From NCBI RefSeq assembly GCF_000336915.1, contig NZ_AOMD01000030.1, forward strand, positions 328,357 through 392,356: a stretch of 64,000 nt of DNA, in the 5' to 3' direction. The position numbers and the translations under genes are program-made. This DNA is from Halococcus saccharolyticus DSM 5350 (GTDB lineage Archaea > Halobacteriota > Halobacteria > Halobacteriales > Halococcaceae). How positions within the stretch are numbered: the stretch's first letter is position 1; every line of letters starts with the position of its first letter. The notes under the pieces were generated by a model that was not told where the DNA came from, searched no databases, and worked only from the letters and a program-made list of their open reading frames with translations. Of this stretch, positions 28,882 through 36,964 are shown piece by piece.

Positions 28882-31737
28882 ATGACACAACCAGATATAG
28901 ACGATGACGGTTCGGTAGAGCAAAACAAGAAAGAAACACGGTACACCTATCAAGAAGCCACAGCACTGGGCGAGGACGCGTTTGAGGATAGTTCGGTCGA
29001 TCGACGGACGTTCCTCCGAGTTGCAGCGGTAACCGGAGCTGCACTTGCCCTCCCGAGCACGGCCGCTGGCCAAGAGACGGTCGAAGCGGACGTCACCGAC
29101 GACTCGATGACGGATCTGGCGGCGTTCGTCGTCAACTCGACACCCGCGGAATACGAGGCCGCGCTTGCGATCGAGTTCGCAGATAGCGGGTCACTAGAGG
29201 AGTTTTACGACGAGTACGGCGAACCTGATTGGAATATCGACGATGACAACCGTGCGCCGAAAGTGGTGACACGTGACGCTCCCAGCCCGTCTGCACACGC
29301 ACACATCACGGCACAGGAACTCGAATTCGCGTTCGATGGAATCGGCGGCATCGAACACGTCGATTTCTCACCGGGTGCCAACCCGTTCTGGAAGCTGGAC
29401 GAGCCGTATTCGGACGGTGTCTTTCCCGATGTCGAGGACGCACGTGACTGGATCTCACATCCAGAAGCGGGCCAGGCACTCGACCACCTCGCAGCGGAGT
29501 ATCCCGACAGGGTCCGCGTCCACCGGATCGGCCAAGGACCGGGGTGGCAGAACTTCTACACGGGCGAAGAGCCCGACCCACAGGACATCTACGTCGCAGA
29601 ACTAACCAACGACATCCAGGACGAGGCGTCGTTCCAAGAGAAGGACAAGGCCGTCTTCATCGTCGGTATCCATGGCAACGAGCGTGCCGGCGTCGAAGCC
29701 GGAAGTCGAATCGTCGAGGAAGCCGCCAAGGGCGAGGCTGAGGAGTTCACCAGTCTCCTCGACGATATCGTTATCGTCTGGGTCTACATCAACCCAGACG
29801 GCTGGACCGTCCGCAAGCCACAGTTCGGACCGAACCCGTACGCTAGCTTCTTCGGCTCACCCCACTATGGCCACTACCGGGGGAACGCATCGGAAGTCGA
29901 CACTAACCGCCAATACCCGACGATCGGATGGGCGAATCCCGCGTTCTGGCCAGCCGATCACGGAAATGCTCCCGACGTACGCCCCGGCTACGACGTGGGA
30001 TACGACGACGTCGTCCCGGACGCTCTAGCGACCGTCGGTCATCTCCGTGAATACGACAATATCGAGTATCTCTGTGATTACCACATGATGGGGTTCGCGG
30101 ACACGATGGTGCTAAACCTCGAGTCCAACGCCGCGTACGAGCATGACGGTACCCACAACCTCGACGAGGTGAACAGGCGCATCGACGCGGCGATGACCGA
30201 CCAGTGGGGGAGTCCAGAGGCGATCGCTGCCGACACCATCCGTGCAGGGAAGGACACCATCTTCGGCGACCCGGACAACTACGTTCCGGACGAACTGCTC
30301 GACTACGGGTCGATCTACGACTCGCTGGGCTACAACATCACCGGTGGACTGCTCGGCTGGGCGGGCCAGCCGGAAGAGTTCGGTGGCCTCGGTGCCGTCA
30401 CGGTCGCCCCCGAATTGGCGATGCGGGCTTGGGTAAACTGGCGTCCGTACATCGAGCGCCACTTGGCGACGGCCTATCGACTTTCGATGCGCGAGTTCGC
30501 TGAGATGTGCGCAGCGAACACGGACGCGACGGTCGCGACGGGTGACCAGGACACCGCCTACGTGACGACCTCGGAGCTCACCCGAAAGTCGGCCGACCTA
30601 TCACACACCGACGAGAGCCCCGGCAAGGGCAACGGCCGAGGGCAGGGCCGAGCGACGGAGGTCCAGACCCGACACGAGACGGTGCAACCGGGCCCGTCGG
30701 GGCGGACAGATGTCTCCTCGCAGAGGCAGACACATTCCCTCGCCGTGGAACTCCACGACAATGGGGTTGAGGAGGGGGTCGTGAAACTGGTCAATCCAGG
30801 TGGGCAGGTCGTTCGGACTATCGACCTCGCCGAGACGGACGATCAGAGCTTCTACGTCCCGGGACCGGCAGACGGCGACTGGTCGGTCGAGTTCGATGGT
30901 GACGGAGAAGTTGGGGCCGACTTCGTTACCATCGAAAGCGAGGAGGAACACCCCGACCCAGAGGAGGCCTTCGGGTACTCTCAGGAGGAGTACGTTGTCA
31001 ATCCGATGCAGTTCTTCGCCGATCTCGCACCAAATCTGGAATCCGGGAGCATGGAGGGATTGCGGGTCCACGATGTCCGGATCGGCCGCCTGATGCGCGG
31101 CAACTCCGGCAAGCGTCACTTCGACAAACTCGTCGTCTCCCATGATGTCGGTCGTAACGACGACGAGTACATCGCGGAGATCGAGGAGTTCGTCGAGGCA
31201 GGTGGTGACCTCGTGTTGACGGACACGGGTTTGTATCTCCTCGACGAGCTCGACGTGGGCGACGCCGAAGCAATCTCTGCAGCGGACATCCAGACCGTCG
31301 AAGTCGGGATTGCTAATCTGATCGATCGGAACTTCGACCAATACCTCCTCGATGACATCAGACCGCTCCAGCGCGAGATGTGGAAGAGCCCGCAGGTCGG
31401 GTATGTTCCCAATACGAACGACCAACCAGCGACGATTATTGACGACGAAGCCTTCACGGCTGCCGGCGGGGATATCGCCGGGCGGATGCGAGGTGTCGAG
31501 GGATCGGGACAGAGTGAGGAGGGCGTTGCAGCCGGGTCACTCCAGGCTGGTGCTGCGGAAATCAACCTCCTCGGCTCGGTCCTCCCACCGGCGAACCAGC
31601 GTGAGCTACACCCGTTCGGGATGGCCGACTACGCCGTTTCCTTCATGGGCCACACGATGATCTGCAACGCGCTCGGATTCCAGCAGCGCCGGTTCTACGA
31701 GGGTGACCTCGTCGGCACGTGGGGCGAGGTCCGGTAG
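28882..31737 (+). CDS. Tat-exported M14-family zinc carboxypeptidase with C-terminal GATase-like module
   Basis: This is a 951-aa secreted protein. A Tat signal (DRRTFLRVAAVTGAALALPS) lies near residue 50. The peptidase domain spans roughly residues 190-560: HGNERAG near residue 263 supplies the first His and Glu ligands, DTNRQYP the substrate-binding Asn-Arg, and DYHMMGF the third His ligand. A Gly/Ser/Thr linker and a beta-sandwich of about 100 aa follow. The C-terminal 250 aa contain a Rossmann-like stretch (IEEFVEAGGDLVLTDTGLYLLDEL) reminiscent of class I amidotransferase-like domains. It probably trims extracellular peptides. The start at 28882 (MTQPDIDDD) was preferred to 28834. Confidence 0.88.
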   Translation: MTQPDIDDDGSVEQNKKETRYTYQEATALGEDAFEDSSVDRRTFLRVAAVTGAALALPSTAAGQETVEADVTDDSMTDLAAFVVNSTPAEYEAALAIEFADSGSLEEFYDEYGEPDWNIDDDNRAPKVVTRDAPSPSAHAHITAQELEFAFDGIGGIEHVDFSPGANPFWKLDEPYSDGVFPDVEDARDWISHPEAGQALDHLAAEYPDRVRVHRIGQGPGWQNFYTGEEPDPQDIYVAELTNDIQDEASFQEKDKAVFIVGIHGNERAGVEAGSRIVEEAAKGEAEEFTSLLDDIVIVWVYINPDGWTVRKPQFGPNPYASFFGSPHYGHYRGNASEVDTNRQYPTIGWANPAFWPADHGNAPDVRPGYDVGYDDVVPDALATVGHLREYDNIEYLCDYHMMGFADTMVLNLESNAAYEHDGTHNLDEVNRRIDAAMTDQWGSPEAIAADTIRAGKDTIFGDPDNYVPDELLDYGSIYDSLGYNITGGLLGWAGQPEEFGGLGAVTVAPELAMRAWVNWRPYIERHLATAYRLSMREFAEMCAANTDATVATGDQDTAYVTTSELTRKSADLSHTDESPGKGNGRGQGRATEVQTRHETVQPGPSGRTDVSSQRQTHSLAVELHDNGVEEGVVKLVNPGGQVVRTIDLAETDDQSFYVPGPADGDWSVEFDGDGEVGADFVTIESEEEHPDPEEAFGYSQEEYVVNPMQFFADLAPNLESGSMEGLRVHDVRIGRLMRGNSGKRHFDKLVVSHDVGRNDDEYIAEIEEFVEAGGDLVLTDTGLYLLDELDVGDAEAISAADIQTVEVGIANLIDRNFDQYLLDDIRPLQREMWKSPQVGYVPNTNDQPATIIDDEAFTAAGGDIAGRMRGVEGSGQSEEGVAAGSLQAGAAEINLLGSVLPPANQRELHPFGMADYAVSFMGHTMICNALGFQQRRFYEGDLVGTWGEVR

Positions 31738-32339
31738 CTCCGAGTTCACGCCTCGAGTGGATTTTACGATTTTCCACGTTCGACTCAGCGAACTTGATTC
31801 GGCAGACCTTGCGTGCGTAGCCGTTCCACGATGATCTCTTTATCGAATGACTTCTCAGTGGGCTCTGTCATACCGGTCTAACCGATAAATGGCGGCGAAA
31901 AGTCGATCCAATGTCGGACAAAGAAAACGCCGTGGTGAAGGCACCCTCTAAATCGATTGGGCGGGAGCTGGCAGAGATACGGTAGTTCTGAACGACGGTG
32001 CTGACTACAGAGCACGTATCTTGCATGGGTTCACCAAAGGTGGGCCGCTCGGATGTCTCACCACCCGTTTACCAGGATCAGTTTCCTATTTCGCACCCAA
32101 TAGTCACAGTTTCGGACGAATTACCGAATGAGACGCTCGATTTCGCACATCGAATCGGAACATACGATTGATTGATATGTGGGGGAGATGATGACGATTT
32201 TTCTCGGCGTACACCCAGGTACAGTTGCGTGGAATGTGGTCTCAACCTGCTCTGACATGTCTCTTTCTGTAATGGGTTATGTCGGATTTTGATACGGTAT
32301 CTTTATTAGACGTCAGAAATATAGTAAGTATCACACTAC
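31738..32339. other. Gene-poor AT-rich spacer
   Basis: This is about 600 bp with no convincing gene. A 28-codon frame on the minus strand (31785-31871, starting MTEPTEKSFDKEIIVERL) has plausible composition but no visible ribosome site or homologue. No complete mobile element or terminal inverted repeat was found. The composition suggests decayed accessory DNA. The promoter of the next gene lies at the right end (tatctttatta at about 32298-32308). Confidence 0.5.
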
Positions 32340-32720
32340 ATGAAGAGAAGGCCACAGCTTTGTGTTCTCGTGGCAGTCTCTCTGATGGTTCTGATAATTG
32401 GCCACACGGCGGCCGCTGATGTTGCTGTCTCACCAACGAGTAAAGAAGCACCTGTAAGTGATCATCCGGGTCAACGCTCGCTCGACGTTGAAGTATCGTC
32501 CGACGGCGAGGCTCTCGACAACACGGCAGTTACGATCATCAACGACAAGACCAAGGACCAGGTCTTCAGCGGATTCACCGACAGCGCTGGACAGGTCAAC
32601 GTCACGCTGCCTCAGGGCAAATACACCGTTGTTGCTCAGGGCAAGTCGAAGCAGACCAACCTGAACAAGGACCAAACCGTTGGCTTCGAACTCAACGGCG
32701 ACGAGCGGCCTAAAGGATGA
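32340..32720 (+). CDS. Small secreted protein with carboxypeptidase-regulatory-like domain
   Basis: This 126-aa protein has a Sec-type signal (LCVLVAVSLMVLIIGHTAAA, cleavage near residue 26) and a single small beta-sandwich. Its core (VTIINDKTKDQVFSGFTDSAGQ followed by VNVTLPQGKYTVVAQG; two adjacent pieces) resembles the regulatory/transthyretin-like domain found at the end of M14 carboxypeptidases and in many surface proteins. Sec rather than Tat export and low GC are unusual for this genome. It lies 600 bp downstream of the M14 peptidase on the same strand, possibly a partner (inference). The ATG at 32340 is clear. Confidence 0.75.
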   Translation: MKRRPQLCVLVAVSLMVLIIGHTAAADVAVSPTSKEAPVSDHPGQRSLDVEVSSDGEALDNTAVTIINDKTKDQVFSGFTDSAGQVNVTLPQGKYTVVAQGKSKQTNLNKDQTVGFELNGDERPKG

Positions 32721-33240
32721 TCACTTTCCGTCTTTTCTCCAAATCGATTTTCGGAATCTCGCCAAATTGACCGGATCCGTTACAGAATAGTTGATCTACT
32801 CATCATTGGTTGATAAGAGATACTATCGGTTACAATTGCTCTATACCAGCAGATATCGGCTCAGTGGATTCATCGTGACCCTCTTGCTGGCTACAGTCTC
32901 TCCATCTCGCACACCGATTCTATCAGAAAGCGAGCCGTTCTCGGACTCCCGCAACAAAGAGCCCATCAATCGACGGTTGGCGCACCACTACCTTCTCCAC
33001 AAACAATCCGTTTTCTTGCTTTCCTGCGGAGTGTTCTGACAGCGACGAGATCAGCCGGATCGCCGTCGTATCGACTTCCCTACCGAGTCACAGTACACCT
33101 CTCTGGCCACAACGCCCGGGCTGAGCCTGAGCGCCGCAACAGGACTGAATCAGGTGCTTGCGACGATCAAGTTCGTCCGAACGATGTCTATGCGCTGCTT
33201 TCGGGAATCACGTTGTAAGGAGAACCGCCGCGTGTAGCCT
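32721..33240. other. Gene-poor stretch between small secreted protein and DUF106 pseudogene
   Basis: No supported gene. Open frames such as 32791-33039 (+) have a composition unlike haloarchaeal proteins (Tyr/Leu/Ser-rich, few acidic residues). The right half rises in GC and may be remnants of former coding DNA, but nothing could be identified. Confidence 0.45.
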
Positions 33241-33275
33241 CTCGTATCTTCACCTTGTCGCCAGAACCACTTAAA
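33241..33275 (-). repeat. 35-bp intergenic element, copy B (promoter-like)
   Basis: 31 of 35 bases match copy A at 23210-23244. Read leftward it starts gtttaagtgg and continues ctggcgacaaggt...agatacgag. It lies 18 bp downstream of the end of the DUF106 pseudogene and has no intact gene behind it, so it may be an orphaned promoter of a deleted gene. Confidence 0.6.
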
Positions 33276-33293
33276 CGCCGAGCCACGAGTACG

Positions 33294-34179
33294 CTACGTC
33301 GGACTCGTCCGGATGTTGAACGTCTTCTGGATGAACTGACGCGAGGTGACCGAGCAGATCATGTACCAGAGCAGCTATGCCTGCATCGGTCCGATGACTT
33401 TCGCGGTCCACGCAATTCGGCCAAGGATCGGGAACACCATCGCTGTTGGCGTCACCGCTTGAGCGGGCGAGAGCATCAGCCAGTAGAGCCAGAGGAGTAC
33501 TGGCACCGTGAACAGCATCGTCCACGCCAACGGACGAAGCAGCCGGATGAACCCTCCTAATTGGTCGGTTATCACAGCCATCTGTTCTTCCTACATTCGT
33601 TCGACAGCGTCCTCGTCACCACGCTCTTTGGCGTCTTTCAGTCGCTCGCTGATGGCACTCATCCGCTCTTGGCGCTCGCCCATCCGTTCGTAGTCCATCA
33701 TCCGCGACTGGATGCCGATCGAAACGAGGCCCGTCCCTGCTGCCAGTACCAACACCACGAGATAGAACGGTAGTATTGCCTCCAGTGGCGCGAGGGGGGC
33801 ATCGACCAGCGGCCCGACTGAGTCACGGATGACGGGAAGCCGATAGCCGAGAGCGAGACCAACTGCGCCAACTCCTGCCATTTTGTCGGATACCGACCAC
33901 CCTGTGTCCTCGTTCTGTGCTGCTGTTGGGGCCCTCCGTGTTCTCTAGTGCTTCGGTGACTGCGACTGGGCCATCGATGACGAACCGGTCGCCTGCCTCG
34001 ATCAGTACGCCTGTTCCGAGGAGACGACCCCACTACGCATCAGCGATGTCGGCGTTGACATCGCTCCACGCGACGGTTCCGTCACCGGATTCTGCAACAT
34101 CGAGCACGACGGCCAACGAACCAGCTAGTTCGTCATCTCGACCGATGAGTGCATGGAGTTCCTCGGTGTTCTCCACCAT
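33294..34179 (-). pseudogene. Oxa1/EMC3-family membrane insertase (DUF106), inactivated
   Basis: Both ends of the gene are preserved over about 295 codons. Start MVENTEELHALIGRDDELAG at 34179; end FNIRTSPT and stop at 33294. Three in-frame TAG codons interrupt it: at 34033-34035 (before WGRLL, where relatives have QWGRL), at 33591-33593 (VERM-stop-EEQM, expected Gln) and at 33375-33377 (GPMQA-stop-LLWYM, expected Trp). A frame change near 33900-33960 separates the N-terminal winged-helix-like domain from WSVSDKMAGVGAVG. Hydrophobic segments and the ERMGERQERM coiled coil are otherwise kept. The family inserts membrane proteins and normally sits in the secY-adk locus; this looks like a dead second copy. 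Confidence 0.82.
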
Positions 34180-34767
34180 TGATAGATATCATTGTGTCGT
34201 TGTGACGAATTCCGGTCGGTTTCCGTCATCATTCTGACCCCATCAGCCACCTCCCAGCACCGTGGGACTGAACGTCTGGACGGCAGAAACCAGCCGAGTA
34301 TTCAGTCGTCAACCCAACCAGCGGCCTCATCGCAATCGTCAAGCGCCGTGAAATTTCGACCCCGAGCCACCTGCGAACGTCCGGTCGACGGACAGCACTT
34401 TGAACACAACCCCACGCAACGTCAACACCACTAACGGGCTGAATCGGGCCACACGACCGAGGTCTGAAACGAGTTCGACATCTACACGAGGACACCAAGG
34501 TCGCGGTGCTCTCCACACATCAGGCACGCGCCCGCAGATGGAGCCGGTGTTGTTCACGCGTCCACCCCCTGTGAGGCTGCCGCTGGATGCCTCTTAGGAT
34601 TTATACAACGGGCATGTGGGTTTGAAGTAGAGTGCCGTCTCCCGAATTCGAACAGATGCCAGACGTTCCGGGCATGTGGCTCACTCCGTTCGCCATTCCG
34701 GGGCTGCGACTGGCGTGCTCGAATCGGGTCGGGAGCATTTTCACTGCTCTCGTTGGTCGCAGGAAAA
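34180..34767. other. Non-coding region between pseudogene and tRNA-Phe
   Basis: This is about 590 bp without a supported gene. The sequence upstream of the pseudogene does not encode recognisable adenylate kinase, the usual neighbour of the intact gene. It contains the degraded tRNA 3'-end copy at 34632-34652 and a short direct repeat gggcatgtgg (about 34610 and 34671). Confidence 0.5.
34632..34652 (-). repeat. Degraded copy of the tRNA-Phe 3' end
   Basis: 17 of 21 bases match 34768-34788, the acceptor/T-arm end of tRNA-Phe, in the same orientation and 136 bp beyond the tRNA 3' end. This looks like an old attachment-site duplication. Confidence 0.5.
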
Positions 34768-34841
34768 TGCCGCCTCCCCGATTTGAACGGGGGACAGCTC
34801 GATCTTCAGTCGAGTGCTCTCCCAGTCTGAGCTAAGGCGGC
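34768..34841 (-). tRNA. tRNA-Phe (GAA)
   Basis: The cloverleaf is complete on the minus strand. Acceptor GCCGCCT pairs with AGGCGGC, and A is the discriminator. The anticodon stem CTCGA/TCGAG encloses loop CTGAAGA, with anticodon GAA at 34805-34807. The T-arm has loop TTCAAAT. No intron or CCA is encoded. Its 3' end faces the accessory stretch to the left. Confidence 0.97.
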
Positions 34842-34889
34842 CCGTCCGGATCGACGCCGAGCGACTGAAAAAGGGTTTCGGAATCCCGG

Positions 34890-35009
34890 TCAGTGAACAA
34901 AGAGATCGGCCACGTCGAACTCGGTCCCACAGTCCTCACAGACGTAGCCGAGTCCGTCCTCGGTCGTCACGTGACCGCCACACTCGGGACACGTCGATCC
35001 GGAGATCAT
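34890..35009 (-). CDS. Small CPxCG-type zinc ribbon protein
   Basis: This 39-aa protein (MISGSTCPECGGHVTTEDG onward) has two CxxC pairs (CPEC, CEDC) that form a one-zinc ribbon. Such micro-proteins are common and conserved in haloarchaea; most have no known function. The ATG at 35009 was chosen because the frame upstream loses acidic character and overlaps AT-rich promoter DNA. It is transcribed towards tRNA-Phe, 48 bp away. Confidence 0.8.
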   Translation of the reverse strand: MISGSTCPECGGHVTTEDGLGYVCEDCGTEFDVADLFVH

Positions 35010-35105
35010 CGTATCGTCCACGAAGCCGAGTGCTAAAGGCCTTTGCCGTCCGCCGAACCTGGCCGAATGGCGGGAGCCTTTCACCGCTCAGCACCAACGG
35101 CGGGT

Positions 35106-35195
35106 ATGTCGACTGGCCGTGCCCTGTTGCTCCTCGGAACGATCGCTACGCTGGTGTTCACTGCCGGCATCCTCATCGTCGCCCTGCTCAGCTAG
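35106..35195 (+). CDS. 29-residue single-helix membrane microprotein
   Basis: ATG at 35106 to TAG at 35195 encodes a hydrophobic peptide beginning MSTGRALLLLGTIATLVF and ending LIVALLS, almost entirely one membrane helix. GC and codon use match nearby core genes. Function unknown; it is divergent from the zinc-ribbon gene. The call rests on composition alone. Confidence 0.5.
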   Translation: MSTGRALLLLGTIATLVFTAGILIVALLS

Positions 35196-35335
35196 TGGGA
35201 TGATCGTTCGACGGGCCGGGAACGCCACCGCCAAACCTGACGACAGACGGGTGTTTGCTCGGGCACGATCCTGTGCCATCGCTCTGGTCGTGTAAGCTCA
35301 TCCAGCGCTGGAGGCGACGTGGGGGGTGGGTGGAG

Positions 35336-36085
35336 CTACTCTTCTCGTAGGCTCGGGTGTGTGCGTTGCTCGTCCGGATGGGGTTCGGCGACGTACTCTC
35401 GTATCGTCTCTCGCGATTCGTCCTCCCGTCGTCGGCGCTCTCGATCGTCGATCTCTTCACAGCCGGGCGGCAGGTCCCGCCCGCGGTCGGTGAAGTAGCC
35501 GTCCGGGGCGACCCAGTCGTGGTAGAACGGCCGATCGTCGTCCTCCAGTAGCGTGACGGCAACCTCGGCACCGTGGCCGGCGTTCACGATCGCTTGATGG
35601 GGTTTCTCGGCGAGTCGTCCGGCGGCGTACAGCCCCTCTACGCCGGTTCGGCCTCGTTCGTCCGTATCGACGTACGTCTTCCCGCGATCGATGATTCCGA
35701 TGTCCTCGATACCCGCGAGGTAATCGGTGGTGTTCTTCGTCGCGGCGATCACGTACTCGGTGTGATAGCGATCCCCGCCGGCTGTTTCGACGGCGAACCC
35801 CTCGGACGTCGTCTCGACGACTGTCACTTCCGTCTGTTGGCGGTCACAACCGCCGTTGTCGGCCTGCTCCTGCATCATCTCCAGCAGGAGGCGGGCGTTG
35901 ATGCCGGCGGGAAAGCCTGGATAGTTTTCGAGGTGAGCGTTTCGTCGGAGGAGTGACTCGCCGGCGTCGATAATGAGTGTATTGAGGCCGTGTCGAGCGG
36001 TGAAGGTTCCCGCCGATAGACCGGCCACACCTCCACCGACGATGACGACGCCGTACGCGCTGTGGTGGTCCGATTCAGTTGTCAT
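35336..36085 (-). CDS. Thioredoxin-reductase-like flavoprotein without NADPH domain (small)
   Basis: This 249-aa protein has the FAD-binding GVVIVGGGVAGLSAGTFTAR at the N-terminus, the thioredoxin-reductase-type HLENYPGFPAGI, and the second FAD motif GRTGVEGLYAAGRLAEK followed by QAIVNAGHGAEVAV. The roughly 110-aa NADPH-binding domain and the redox CxxC of thioredoxin reductases are both missing. The tail is a charged domain (CEEIDDRERRRREDESRETI) also found in the next gene. It is the third gene of an operon with the siderophore-type binding protein, overlapping the previous stop as ATGA. Electron donor and acceptor are unknown; a role in iron release is inference. Confidence 0.8.
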   Translation of the reverse strand: MTTESDHHSAYGVVIVGGGVAGLSAGTFTARHGLNTLIIDAGESLLRRNAHLENYPGFPAGINARLLLEMMQEQADNGGCDRQQTEVTVVETTSEGFAVETAGGDRYHTEYVIAATKNTTDYLAGIEDIGIIDRGKTYVDTDERGRTGVEGLYAAGRLAEKPHQAIVNAGHGAEVAVTLLEDDDRPFYHDWVAPDGYFTDRGRDLPPGCEEIDDRERRRREDESRETIREYVAEPHPDEQRTHPSLREE

Positions 36086-36963
36086 GGTCGTTGATCGAGG
36101 GTTTCTGCGTGCTCACGGATGAGATCGTCGTCGAGGTGGGTTAGTAACTGCCGTTGTCCGTCCCGGTCGCGTCGACGGCGTTCCTCGGTGTCGATACACC
36201 GACCCAGAAACTCCGTTTTGAGATCGGTGCGAGCAGCGTCGACCGTCGTCTTGTCGAGGTCGTGCTCCTCGGGAAGCATCTCGTCGTCGAACCACTCGTC
36301 GACGTGCTCGTCCCAGCCGTCGCCGCCGTAGCGTCCATCATGGACGACCCAGTCGACGTAGCGGTCACCGACCGCCGGCCAGTAGCGCTCGCTCATGTCG
36401 TCGCGGGCGAGTGCGAGACCAGCCCGGGCTCCATGGCCGGCGTTGACGCCGACCTGGTGGACTGTCTCGTCGCTCATCCAGCCCGCAACATACAGTCCGT
36501 CGACGTTCGTTCGCCCTCCCTCGGTGGGCGCGAACGGATCGGGACTCGGGAGTTCCTCTGCGAGCCGATCGAGGACTTCGGCGTCGTAGGCGGCCGCGAT
36601 GACGACCCGGTCAGCGACGACTGGTTGGTCGGTCGTCTCGACGACGAAGCCGGACGCGTCGTGGCGATCGACTGCCGTAACGCGCTCGTCGACCATCGTG
36701 GCTCCCTCGTGAGTGGCGTGTGCCCGCCCGAGTTCGAGGAAGCGGTCGGGAGCGATTCCGCCCGGGAATCCGAGATAGTTCTCGATGTGAGCGCACTGGG
36801 TGATCGCGGCTTTCCCGCCGTCAAAGACGACGGTGTCGAGTCCATACCGAGCAGTGAACACCGCTGCGGCCAGGCCCGCAGCACCACCCCCAGCGACGGC
36901 AACGTCGTGATCGACTGGAGAGGACGAATCGTTCGCCGGCGTTTCCTCCGGAAGCGTGGTCAT
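36082..36963 (-). CDS. Thioredoxin-reductase-like flavoprotein without NADPH domain (large)
   Basis: This 293-aa protein is a paralogue of the following gene. It keeps HDVAVAGGGAAGLAAAVFTAR for FAD, HIENYLGFPGGI, and GRTNVDGLYVAGWMSDE with QVGVNAGHGARAG. It lacks the NADPH-binding insert and any CxxC in the active-site position. The C-terminal 110 aa form a charged helical domain with GRCIDTEERRRRDRDGQRQL, aligned with the tail of its partner. The start is 1 bp after the stop of the binding-protein gene, so expression is tightly coupled to iron uptake. The two flavoproteins may form a heterodimer (inference). Confidence 0.82.
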   Translation of the reverse strand: MTTLPEETPANDSSSPVDHDVAVAGGGAAGLAAAVFTARYGLDTVVFDGGKAAITQCAHIENYLGFPGGIAPDRFLELGRAHATHEGATMVDERVTAVDRHDASGFVVETTDQPVVADRVVIAAAYDAEVLDRLAEELPSPDPFAPTEGGRTNVDGLYVAGWMSDETVHQVGVNAGHGARAGLALARDDMSERYWPAVGDRYVDWVVHDGRYGGDGWDEHVDEWFDDEMLPEEHDLDKTTVDAARTDLKTEFLGRCIDTEERRRRDRDGQRQLLTHLDDDLIREHAETLDQRP

Positions 36964-36964
36964 C

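Noticed and set aside
32791-33039. 82-codon plus-strand frame
   Set aside because: Composition rich in Tyr, Leu, Ser and Arg with few acidic residues, unlike haloarchaeal proteins; no ribosome site or family.
33375-34035. Amber codons in the DUF106 gene read as pyrrolysine or programmed read-through
   Set aside because: Expected residues are Gln, Gln and Trp, a frameshift is also present, and nothing in the window suggests pyrrolysine machinery.
34229-34557. Overlapping minus-strand frames upstream of the DUF106 pseudogene, considered as remnants of adenylate kinase
   Set aside because: No P-loop or other kinase motif can be found in any frame.
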